A DNA stretch of 13,146 nucleotides, taken from the NCBI GenBank assembly GCA_022866885.1, contig JALHWS010000194.1, positions 1 through 13,146 of the forward strand, given 5' to 3'. The DNA comes from Candidatus Microgenomates bacterium (GTDB lineage: Bacteria > Patescibacteriota > Microgenomatia > 2-02-FULL-39-11). The notes under the pieces are model-generated. The model saw nothing but the letters and a program-made list of their open reading frames with translations. It did not search any database and was not told the origin of the DNA. This document shows positions 5,315 to 11,702 of this stretch, in pieces; within the stretch, counting starts at the first letter, position 1, and the number at the start of each line of letters is the position of its first letter. The position numbers and the translations under genes are program-made.

Positions 5315-6662
5315 CAGTTCATTTCGTGACCCGAGCGGAACTGTCTTTTACCAAGATGGTTTAATATATAGAACAGTCAATTTTGAATACAAAGAATATT
5401 ATGACCATCTGATAAATTCCGGCCTCTATGACCAATTGGTCAAATTGAAGTATCTGATTCCCCACAAAGAGATAAAAATTAGAAAAAAAGATAAAGATAT
5501 CTACAAGATCATTAAGCCCCAAAAGATCCCCTTTATCAGTTATCCGTATGAGTGGACTTTTTCCCAACTTAAAGATGCGGCGCTGCTCACTCTGGCAATC
5601 CAAAAGCTGTCTCTAAAACATGACATGTCTCTCAAAGACGGAAGCGGTTTCAACATCCAGTTTGTTGACGGAAAACCTATTCTTATAGATACCCTGTCAT
5701 TTGAGAAATATCAAAAGGATAAGCCTTGGAAGGCATACGGCCAGTTTTGCCGCCTTTTTTTATCCCCTCTTGCTCTTATGGTATATCAAGACGCCACTCT
5801 TGGCCGACTGTTAAGGTTATATCTTGACGGGATCCCTCTTGAGATCGCCAGTAAACTCCTGCCTCCAAGCTCTTATTTAAATCTTTCTATCCTTGTCCAT
5901 ATCCATCTGCATGCCAGAAGCAGTCGGTATTATGCCGATAAGCCTGAAAGCGGTAAACAAGCAAGGCTGTCAAAAGTCACCCTTGCGGGTATAATAGAAA
6001 ATCTAAACAGCGCCATAAACAATCTCAAGTGGAAATTGAAGAAAACAGAATGGTCGGATTATTATCACTTCTCAAACTATTCTTCTTCCGCCTTTGAGCA
6101 TAAAGAGCGTATCTTCAAACACTTCTTAAAGATCGCTAAAGTTAAAAATATGTGGGATATGGGTGCCAATACCGGACACTTCAGTAAAATTGCGGAAAGT
6201 TTTGGGATAAGAACTATCGCTTTTGACAGTGATATAGCGGCAATAGAACAATTATATCTGGATTGTAAAAATGCAAACAGGAAATTGATTCTTCCTTTAT
6301 TCGTAGATATCACCAATCCCAGCCCCAGTATCGGTTGGGAAAGCAGGGAACGTCTCTCCATGATTGACCGGGGATATACCCCTCTCGTTTCGGCGTTGGC
6401 CCTCATTCATCACCTTTCCATCGGACAAAACATCCCGTTTGAAAATCTCTCGAACTTTTTCCAAAAGATATGTCGGTGGTTAATCAATGAGTTTATCCCG
6501 AAAGAGGATTCACAGATTAAAAAAATGCTGATAAACCGGAGAGATATATTTACTCTATATACCCAGACTAATTTTGAAAAGGTATTCTCGGAACAATTCA
6601 TCCTTTGCAAAAAAACAAAACTAAAAGACTCCTTGAGAGTGATGTATCTTTTTAAACAATGA
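5283..6662 (+). CDS. SAM-dependent methyltransferase, NoeA-like, two-domain
   Basis: This is a 459-residue protein if started at ATG 5283; a start at 5250 would add 11 residues that do not fit the family. The conserved beginning SSSFRDPSGTVFYQDGLIYR (11-30) is typical of this group. The C-terminal half holds a Rossmann methyltransferase domain with motif I DMGANTGHF (292-300) and an acidic strand end, FDSD, at 314-317. The N-terminal half contains SLKDGSGFNIQF (116-127) followed by KPILIDTLSF, a D-x4-N...D arrangement that recalls the catalytic loop and metal Asp of aminoglycoside-kinase-like folds. The acceptor is unknown; the neighbours suggest a lipid or glycan of the cell surface. The stop overlaps the next gene's start (ATGA), so the two are translationally coupled. 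Confidence 0.85.
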   Translation: MKASEKIKPISSSFRDPSGTVFYQDGLIYRTVNFEYKEYYDHLINSGLYDQLVKLKYLIPHKEIKIRKKDKDIYKIIKPQKIPFISYPYEWTFSQLKDAALLTLAIQKLSLKHDMSLKDGSGFNIQFVDGKPILIDTLSFEKYQKDKPWKAYGQFCRLFLSPLALMVYQDATLGRLLRLYLDGIPLEIASKLLPPSSYLNLSILVHIHLHARSSRYYADKPESGKQARLSKVTLAGIIENLNSAINNLKWKLKKTEWSDYYHFSNYSSSAFEHKERIFKHFLKIAKVKNMWDMGANTGHFSKIAESFGIRTIAFDSDIAAIEQLYLDCKNANRKLILPLFVDITNPSPSIGWESRERLSMIDRGYTPLVSALALIHHLSIGQNIPFENLSNFFQKICRWLINEFIPKEDSQIKKMLINRRDIFTLYTQTNFEKVFSEQFILCKKTKLKDSLRVMYLFKQ

Positions 6663-8185
6663 TTTTCCACATGTTCATATTTGCTGTTTGCCCGATTGTT
6701 TTTTTGTACGCTCTCAATATAAGGGAAACACCCCTAAGTGATACAGTTTTACCAATCATTTTGGCTTTAATACTCTGTCTGATGTTTTTCCTGATCGCCA
6801 AGTTATTATTAAAAAATAACCAAAAAGCGGCTTATCTCACTTCAGTTTTTCTGATACTTTTTTTCAGTTACGGACATCTGTTTGATTTCCTAAGAACGAC
6901 ACCACTGGATAAGATTATCCATGGCAAGCAGCTTGTTATCTTCTCAATTTATATTATTATTTTCTCGGTTGCGGCGTTTAAAACATGGAGAAGTAGAAAA
7001 TCTTTTCTTCGTCTGACAAAGATATTAAATATCATTTCCATCATCTTAATTTCAGTACCTCTTTTTATGATTACTTCTTTCTTCATCAGGAATTTTTTTG
7101 TCAAATTGCCGGTTACTGAAATTTCCAGCGGAGAAAAATTTGATAAAAGCAAAGTTCGCAGTAATGAAAAACTTCCTGATATCTACTATATTATTCTTGA
7201 CCGCTACGGAAGGGAAGATACTCTTAAAAGAGCGTTTAACTATGATAATACCGACTTCTTATCTGTTCTTGCCGGGAAAGGATTTTATATTACTCCCAAA
7301 TCCCGGGCAAATTATGCTGACACCGCTCACTCTTTAGTCTCATCTTTAAATATGACCCATCTTAATTATCTCAGTGTTCTAGGTAAACAGAACTATACTG
7401 ACTGGAATCTTTTATTTAAAAAAGTAGCAAACAACGAAGTCCTGCAAACTTTGAAATCTTTAGATTACAAGACTATTCAATTTGGTTCCTGGTGGATACA
7501 AAGCAAAGTAAACAGCTATGTGGATATGAATATAAACATTGATACCACTCCGGGATTCCACTATCTTATTTTAAGCAAAACCATGCTCCATCCTATAAGA
7601 GTCAAGTTGGGTATGATGCATTATTTTTTGGAAGAACAATGGGAAAGAGAACAGATGAAATTCAAAAAACTGAAAGAAGTAGCCTATCAGAAAGGGCCAA
7701 AGTTCGTCTTTGCCCATTTTCTTATCACACATCCACCCTACACGTTTCGAGCTGATGGAAGTTATTTAGATGAAAACAGTCAAAAGGACATGTCCAACAA
7801 AGAAAAATATTTATATTGCCTGAAATATACCAACAAGGAAATTCTTGCATTTGTTGATCATCTTCTGCAAAACAAGGATAACTATAATCCAATTATTATC
7901 ATCCAGGCAGATGAAGGACCTTATTCCGACCGGATCGGTGAAGACAATAAAAACTTCGACTGGTCTTCGGCAACTGATGACGAAATTGCGGAAAAGTTGG
8001 GGATATTAAATGCCTATTATTTCCCCGGCGGTGGAGACAAACTGCTTTATCCGTCCATCAGTCCGGTAAATACCTTTAGAATTGTCTTCAATTATTATTT
8101 TGGCCAAAAATACCAGATGTTAAGTGACGACAGTTTCCTCTCAAATATGAATCAGCCTTATGTGTTTGTTCCAGTAAAGAAGTAA
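6659..8185 (+). CDS. Sulfatase/alkaline-phosphatase-superfamily membrane protein
   Basis: This 508-residue protein has five predicted membrane helices (about 3-19, 28-51, 58-75, 90-108 and 122-146). A large domain follows, presumably outside the membrane. It begins with LPDIYYIILDRYGRED, where D181 is the expected first metal ligand. NYADTAHSLVSSLNM (219-232) offers T222 as the likely nucleophile. FAHFLITHPPY (351-361) supplies His residues, and IIIIQADEGP (412-421) supplies D418. In the usual sulfatase and phosphoglycerol-transferase motif the last site is D-H-G; here it is D-E-G. The architecture resembles LtaS/OpgB-like enzymes that move phospho-head groups, but the actual substrate is unknown. 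The gene overlaps the methyltransferase by 4 nt and ends the envelope cluster. Confidence 0.87.
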   Translation: MIFHMFIFAVCPIVFLYALNIRETPLSDTVLPIILALILCLMFFLIAKLLLKNNQKAAYLTSVFLILFFSYGHLFDFLRTTPLDKIIHGKQLVIFSIYIIIFSVAAFKTWRSRKSFLRLTKILNIISIILISVPLFMITSFFIRNFFVKLPVTEISSGEKFDKSKVRSNEKLPDIYYIILDRYGREDTLKRAFNYDNTDFLSVLAGKGFYITPKSRANYADTAHSLVSSLNMTHLNYLSVLGKQNYTDWNLLFKKVANNEVLQTLKSLDYKTIQFGSWWIQSKVNSYVDMNINIDTTPGFHYLILSKTMLHPIRVKLGMMHYFLEEQWEREQMKFKKLKEVAYQKGPKFVFAHFLITHPPYTFRADGSYLDENSQKDMSNKEKYLYCLKYTNKEILAFVDHLLQNKDNYNPIIIIQADEGPYSDRIGEDNKNFDWSSATDDEIAEKLGILNAYYFPGGGDKLLYPSISPVNTFRIVFNYYFGQKYQMLSDDSFLSNMNQPYVFVPVKK

Positions 8186-8192
8186 GTAAACC

Positions 8193-8240
8193 TTGTAACT
8201 ACCGCGACTGTTGCGGTAAGAACTACAAATGATGTATAAG
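8193..8240 (+). promoter_or_regulatory. Nested inverted repeat plus possible promoter
   Basis: A two-part inverted repeat runs TTGTA (8193-8197), TACCGC (8200-8205), 7-nt centre, GCGGTA (8213-8218), TACAA (8224-8228). It could be an operator or a weak hairpin ending the upstream operon; there is no T-run directly after it. A possible promoter, TTGCGG (8211-8216)-N18-TATAAG (8235-8240), overlaps its right half, and a purine tract with GAGGA (8261-8265) gives one of the few clear Shine-Dalgarno sites, before ATG 8273. Confidence 0.4.
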
Positions 8241-8272
8241 AGAAAAGAAAAGAAAAGAAAGAGGATTAAAAT

Positions 8273-8530
8273 ATGAAAATACAGGTACTCGGTTCAGGTT
8301 GTCCAACCTGCAAAAACCTTTATGAGCTGACCCAAAAGGCCGTCTCCGAAATGAAACTGGGAACTCAAGTCGAGTATCTGACCGGAAGGGAAGGCATGCA
8401 AAAAATTATTGAACTGGGAGCCATGAGCAGCCCTGTCCTTTCGGTCAACGGCCGGATTGCCATGACCGGATTTACACCCGATATAGAAAAAATTAAGGAG
8501 AAAATCCAAAAAGTTTTGGCAGAAAAATAA
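8273..8530 (+). CDS. Thioredoxin-like small redox protein (CPTC)
   Basis: This 85-residue protein has a single thioredoxin-like fold. The active-site motif C10-P-T-C13 follows the first strand (MKIQVLGSGCPTC). The cis-Pro turn is SSPVLSVNG and the last part is GFTPDIEKIKEKI. It matches the redox-active disulfide protein 2 (MTH895/TM0996-type) family in length and order. Members are repeatedly found beside DUF318 permeases, as here, where the permease starts 3 nt after this stop. It is likely cytosolic and may reduce or deliver something to the permease, but that link is inferred from gene order. A good Shine-Dalgarno-like GAGGA precedes it, unlike most genes in this window. Confidence 0.9.
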   Translation: MKIQVLGSGCPTCKNLYELTQKAVSEMKLGTQVEYLTGREGMQKIIELGAMSSPVLSVNGRIAMTGFTPDIEKIKEKIQKVLAEK

Positions 8531-8533
8531 GCT

Positions 8534-9514
8534 ATGGATTTATTTGCTCCGGTTCAATCATTTGCAGATATTGTCACCTACCAATGGCTGGGAATTGCCG
8601 CAGATTCCTATTTAGCTCAAGCCGTCAATTACTTCGTCTACGACACCATCAAAATCGGGATATTGTTTATCCTCATCAACTACCTCATGGCCATTATCCG
8701 CTACTACTTCCCCATCGAACGGGTAAGGGATATCCTGACTAAAAGGCGCTGGTATGGTTTGGAATATTTACTGGCCGCCTTGTTGGGAGTGATTACTCCC
8801 TTTTGCTCCTGTTCGTCAATTCCCCTTTTCATTGGCTTTATTTCCGCCGGAATCCCCCTTGGGGTGACTTTTACTTTCCTCATCAGTTCGCCTCTGGTGA
8901 ATGAATCATCGCTTTATCTTTTTCCGGCCATTTTCGGTTGGAAGATCAGTCTTCTTTATAACCTAGTCGGAATCGGGATCAGTATTTTGGGCGGGATGCT
9001 GATACAAAAGTTAAAAATGGAAAAATATATCCAGCCGGAATTTTTGAAGTTCAAATCCAAAAAACAGGTGGAGGGCAAATATAAAAATGAGAAGATCCCT
9101 TTTGCGGATTTAGTCAGACTTTGGTCAAAGGAAGCCATGGATATCACCAAAAAAGTTTTTCCTTATGTCGTCCTGGGAGTAGGTCTCGGAGCTCTCATTC
9201 ACGGATTTATCCCGGAAAGCTTGATTACCAAATATCTCTCCATAAGAAGTTGGTATACTATCCCGGTCGCCACTCTTTTGGGCGTTCCCCTTTACGCCAA
9301 TTCCGTCAGCATCATTCCTGTCATCGAAGCGCTGGTGGGAAAAGGTATCCCTATGGGTACGGCACTGGCTTTCATGACGGCCACGGTCACCCTTTCACTT
9401 CCGGAAGCTTTGATTTTGAAAAAACTGATGAAGTGGCCGCTTCTAATCACCTTTTTCGGGATTACGATTTTGGGAATAATGCTGATCGGCTACTTGTTCA
9501 ACATCGTGGGTTGA
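8534..9514 (+). CDS. DUF318/ArsP-type permease
   Basis: This 326-residue polytopic membrane protein has two homologous halves separated by a charged cytoplasmic loop at about 160-200. The first half holds TPFCSCSSIPLF (89-99), with C91 and C93 in the family's CSCSS signature, followed by a GFISAGIPLG turn and LVNESS. The second half holds the parallel GVPLYANSVSIIPVI and a GIPMGTALAF turn, without the cysteines. The family (PF03773) includes ArsP, which exports trivalent organoarsenicals, and YraQ of unknown substrate. The neighbouring thioredoxin-like gene is typical of many such loci, but no arsR-like regulator is seen, so the substrate remains open. Its TGA abuts the TGA of the opposing fic gene with zero spacing, the shared centre being the palindrome TGATCA. 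Confidence 0.9.
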   Translation: MDLFAPVQSFADIVTYQWLGIAADSYLAQAVNYFVYDTIKIGILFILINYLMAIIRYYFPIERVRDILTKRRWYGLEYLLAALLGVITPFCSCSSIPLFIGFISAGIPLGVTFTFLISSPLVNESSLYLFPAIFGWKISLLYNLVGIGISILGGMLIQKLKMEKYIQPEFLKFKSKKQVEGKYKNEKIPFADLVRLWSKEAMDITKKVFPYVVLGVGLGALIHGFIPESLITKYLSIRSWYTIPVATLLGVPLYANSVSIIPVIEALVGKGIPMGTALAFMTATVTLSLPEALILKKLMKWPLLITFFGITILGIMLIGYLFNIVG

Positions 9515-10567
9515 TCACTTCAGACGGTATCTTGTACCTCTTCCCAAGCCTATCCTTTCAATTTTATTGAGTCTAAGAAGCTTATTAAGCACTTGATTGA
9601 CTGTCGGACGGGAAACATGGGTATTTTGGGAAATTGCCAGCGGTGTAGTTTCTTCTGTTTTTCGCATAAAGTTCCATACTTCCAGCTGTAGCGGTGATAA
9701 TATTTTTTCCATTGTTTCCGTACTAAGTAGATTAACGGCCATTTGCGCTTGCAGAAGAATAACTTTTATCAGGAATTTTAACCATGGAATAATGCTTTCT
9801 TTTTTTGAGTGAAAAGTTTTTTGACTGTTTCGTAAAGCCAAATAGTAGTCGGGCTTATTATCCTCAATCAGCTTCTCGTGGGAAACGTAAGGCATGTATA
9901 AATATCCTTCCTTCAGAAGAAGAAAATTGGCCAATATCCGTGATAATCTGCCGTTTCCGTCTTGAAACGGATGAATCTGCAAAAATTCCACAATAAAATT
10001 TCCGATGGTCAAAACAGGATGATAAGTTTTATCTTTTAATCTCTCGACTGTCCATTTAATTAATTCCTGCATGGCAATGGGTGTCAGGTAGGCAGGCGTA
10101 GTATCGAACAAAACGCCGATGGACTGGCCTTTTTCATTTACCATATGTACTTTGTTTTCCATGGTTTTATAGTTGCCCCTGTGTTGTTTATCCTTTTCCA
10201 CATATTTCAACATTTCTTTATGGAAGTGTTTAATCGCGCTTTCATTAAAAGTTAGACTTGGCCATGAATCAAAAACATTTTGCAGAAGTTCAAAGTATCC
10301 TTTTACTTCCTGCATGTCACGGTCTTTAAATTTTTCAATTGAGATGCCGCGCATCAGTTTTTCTATATCTTCATCCGACATGAGTGCTCCTTCTATGCGC
10401 GTTGAGGCTCCGGTTGAGGTAATCAAAACAGAACGTTTCAAGCGGGTAACAACCTGGGGATGGAGACGGGCTCCGGCTGTCCACCGGCCTTTTAATTCAT
10501 CTATCAAGGCGATATCTTTCCAGACGTCTCCGGGGATGTTGTGTAATCTTAAATCAAGTTTATACAT
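9515..10567 (-). CDS. Fic family protein with C-terminal winged helix
   Basis: This 350-residue soluble protein carries the catalytic motif HPFQDGNGRLSR (199-210), complete with the His, the acidic residue and the Gly-Asn-Gly-Arg anion hole. Such proteins usually transfer AMP from ATP to a target hydroxyl. The N-terminal sequence STRIEG (55-60) matches the (S/T)xxxE(G/N) inhibitory helix, so this is a class II, self-inhibited Fic. A flap-like segment lies at about 129-142. Residues 290-350 form a winged helix-turn-helix (SPLQLEVWNF...SRPTVNQVLNKL...RGTRYRLK), which could bind DNA and repress its own promoter. Targets are unknown. The gene is driven by a near-consensus promoter and starts without an evident Shine-Dalgarno. 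Confidence 0.93.
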   Translation of the reverse strand: MYKLDLRLHNIPGDVWKDIALIDELKGRWTAGARLHPQVVTRLKRSVLITSTGASTRIEGALMSDEDIEKLMRGISIEKFKDRDMQEVKGYFELLQNVFDSWPSLTFNESAIKHFHKEMLKYVEKDKQHRGNYKTMENKVHMVNEKGQSIGVLFDTTPAYLTPIAMQELIKWTVERLKDKTYHPVLTIGNFIVEFLQIHPFQDGNGRLSRILANFLLLKEGYLYMPYVSHEKLIEDNKPDYYLALRNSQKTFHSKKESIIPWLKFLIKVILLQAQMAVNLLSTETMEKILSPLQLEVWNFMRKTEETTPLAISQNTHVSRPTVNQVLNKLLRLNKIERIGLGRGTRYRLK

Positions 10568-10587
10568 ATATTCGTGAAGGGTATATA

Positions 10588-10629
10588 TTGACTATATAAG
10601 ATTATAGAAGATTATATAAGATTAGTCAA
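10588..10629 (-). promoter_or_regulatory. fic promoter within a palindrome with three phased repeats
   Basis: On the minus strand TTGACT (10629-10624), a 17-bp spacer and TATAAT (10606-10601) form a strong sigma-70 promoter, with a predicted start near 10594 and a 27-nt leader. The -35 arm TAGTCAA (10623-10629) is the mirror of TTGACTA (10588-10594). Between them AAGATTA occurs at 10598, 10608 and 10618, exactly 10 bp apart. This is a likely operator, perhaps for the Fic winged helix. Confidence 0.7.
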
Positions 10630-10631
10630 GC

Positions 10632-10637
10632 TATAAT
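10632..10637 (+). promoter_or_regulatory. -10 box TATAAT for uppP
   Basis: A perfect TATAAT lies 61 nt before ATG 10699. The -35 position (around 10609-10614, AGATTA) is poor and falls within the repeats of the fic promoter, so the two divergent promoters may share control. Confidence 0.45.
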
Positions 10638-10698
10638 CCCTTATTTACAGCGACTGTTTATTTCTTTTATGATGGAAATAATCGGCGAATAATTAAAA

Positions 10699-11466
10699 AT
10701 GACATTATTCCAAGCTCTCATTTTATCCCTGGTTGAAGGTATTACCGAATTTCTGCCGATTTCATCAACCGGACATTTGATTTTGGCCGGCAAACTTCTT
10801 AACATCCCACAGACGGAGTTTGTCAAAAGCTTCGAGATTATTATCCAGCTCGGTGCCATCCTGGCAGTTGTCTTTATCTATTTCCCCACTCTCAAAAAAG
10901 ACTTTCACCTTTGGAAAAAAATCCTGGTCGCTTTTATACCGACCGGTATTTTTGGTTTTCTGCTTTATAAAATCGTCAAGAAATTCTTGCTCGGAAATTT
11001 AACTATTGTTGTTATCTCTCTTTTCTTAGGCGGTATTTTAATGTTAGTCCTGGAAAAAATTTTTCAGTCGCAAAAAGATAAAGTCGTCAAGCTTAACCAG
11101 CTGAATTACCCAAAAGCCGGACTGATCGGACTCATCCAATCCATCTCGATGATCCCCGGCGTCTCCCGTTCAGCCGCCACTATTTTCGGCGGCATGTCTG
11201 TAGGACTGGAGCGGAAAACGGCGGTGGAGTTTTCTTTTCTCCTGGCCATCCCGACCATGCTGGCGGCTACCGGTCTGGATCTGGTCAAAACCGGTTTCCA
11301 ATTTCAGGGAAATGAATATTTATTGTTGGGAGTAGGCTTCACCGGTGCTTTTTTCTCGGCCTTGGCGGCGGTGAAATATTTACTAAAGTACATCCAAAAC
11401 CACAATTTTGTCTATTTTGCCGTTTACCGGATCGTTCTGGCCATTGCTTTCTTGCCTTTTCTTTGA
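10699..11466 (+). CDS. uppP: Undecaprenyl-diphosphatase UppP (BacA)
   Basis: This enzyme removes a phosphate from undecaprenyl diphosphate so that the lipid carrier can be reused for peptidoglycan and other glycans. It is an integral membrane protein of 255 residues, close to the usual 265-275. Both catalytic signatures are present: EGITEFLPISSTGH (13-26) with the acidic, Ser and His residues, and PGVSRSA (153-159) with R157. Hydrophobic helices fill the rest. The predicted chain is complete, with no frameshift. It stands alone on the plus strand, divergent from fic across a shared regulatory region and convergent with rpoD. A class that relies on imported or salvaged envelope precursors would still need this recycling step. 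Confidence 0.96.
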   Translation: MTLFQALILSLVEGITEFLPISSTGHLILAGKLLNIPQTEFVKSFEIIIQLGAILAVVFIYFPTLKKDFHLWKKILVAFIPTGIFGFLLYKIVKKFLLGNLTIVVISLFLGGILMLVLEKIFQSQKDKVVKLNQLNYPKAGLIGLIQSISMIPGVSRSAATIFGGMSVGLERKTAVEFSFLLAIPTMLAATGLDLVKTGFQFQGNEYLLLGVGFTGAFFSALAAVKYLLKYIQNHNFVYFAVYRIVLAIAFLPFL

Positions 11467-11471
11467 ACTTT

Positions 11472-11507
11472 TTATTCGAGGTAATCTTTTAATTTCTTAC
11501 TTCTGGA
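11472..11507 (-). pseudogene. Relic 3' tail of rpoD, copy 3 (SRSKKLKDYLE-stop)
   Basis: On the minus strand these 12 codons read SRSKKLKDYLE and a TAA stop, identical in protein to the last 11 residues of the resident rpoD. At nucleotide level there are 8 differences in 36 nt and all are synonymous (for example the first Ser is TCC here and AGT in rpoD). The sequence upstream of the tail is unrelated to sigma factors. It lies just 5 nt past the uppP stop. Confidence 0.85.
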
Positions 11508-11509
11508 CG

Positions 11510-11541
11510 CCCCGCCAAATTTCTGCGGAAATTACGCGGGG
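11510..11541. repeat. Strong hairpin between two rpoD tail relics
   Basis: CCCCGC (11510-11515) pairs with GCGGGG (11536-11541), and AATTT (11518-11522) pairs with AAATT (11529-11533) within it, closed by a CTGCGG loop. There is no T-run following on either strand, so it is not a standard terminator. It fills most of the space between tail copies 2 and 3. Confidence 0.7.
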
Positions 11542-11550
11542 TAAAGATGT

Positions 11551-11613
11551 CTATTCTAAATAATCTTTGAGTTTTTTTGATCTAGATGGATGGCGGAGCT
11601 TCCGAAGGGCTTT
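11551..11613 (-). pseudogene. Relic 3' tail of rpoD, copy 2 (20 codons plus stop)
   Basis: The minus strand reads KALRKLRHPSRSKKLKDYLE and a TAG stop, the same 20 residues that end the resident RpoD. Comparing codon by codon there are 19 nucleotide differences in 63, spread over 14 sense codons and the stop, with no amino-acid change. Upstream of it the frame leaves sigma-factor similarity. A functional separate gene is very unlikely at this length, so this is the left-over end of an rpoD allele. Confidence 0.88.
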
Positions 11614-11702
11614 CGTCCCACACAATCTTACTTCTCGCCTGTTCCGTACTATTCGTACACGGCTCGAAGAGCGATTCGGCGGGACTTCGGCGTCAATATC
11701 TG
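11602..11702. repeat. Inverted-repeat-rich spacer next to the rpoD stop
   Basis: The spacer between tail copy 2 and rpoD can fold on itself: GTCCC (11615-11619) with GGGAC (11681-11685), continued by CCGAA (11602-11606) with TTCGG (11686-11690) across an 8-nt bulge. Smaller hairpins occur inside, such as GCTC-GAA-GAGC at 11662-11672, plus the repeated GTAC around 11645-11657. No ORF is evident. Function unknown; it could be a terminus or core of a small inserted element. Confidence 0.5.

Noticed and set aside
8241..8262. AAAAG tandem repeats as a phase-variation tract
   Set aside because: The tract is short and lies upstream of the start codon, so length changes would not shift a reading frame; more likely a purine-rich leader.
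9121..9570. 149-aa ORF overlapping the permease
   Set aside because: It is a shadow of the permease gene: low-complexity Ser/His/Gly/Arg-rich protein with no recognisable features.
10173..10577. 134-aa plus-strand ORF opposite fic
   Set aside because: It is antisense to the conserved Fic catalytic and inhibitory regions and crosses the fic start; no protein signature.
11510..11541. Hairpin as a uppP or rpoD terminator
   Set aside because: No uridine run follows the stem on either strand. It may still slow polymerase, but it is not an intrinsic terminator by the usual criteria.
11472..11613. rpoD tail relics as small independent genes
   Set aside because: They are 11 and 20 codons of exact RpoD C-terminus without a start codon of their own, so a relic explains them better.
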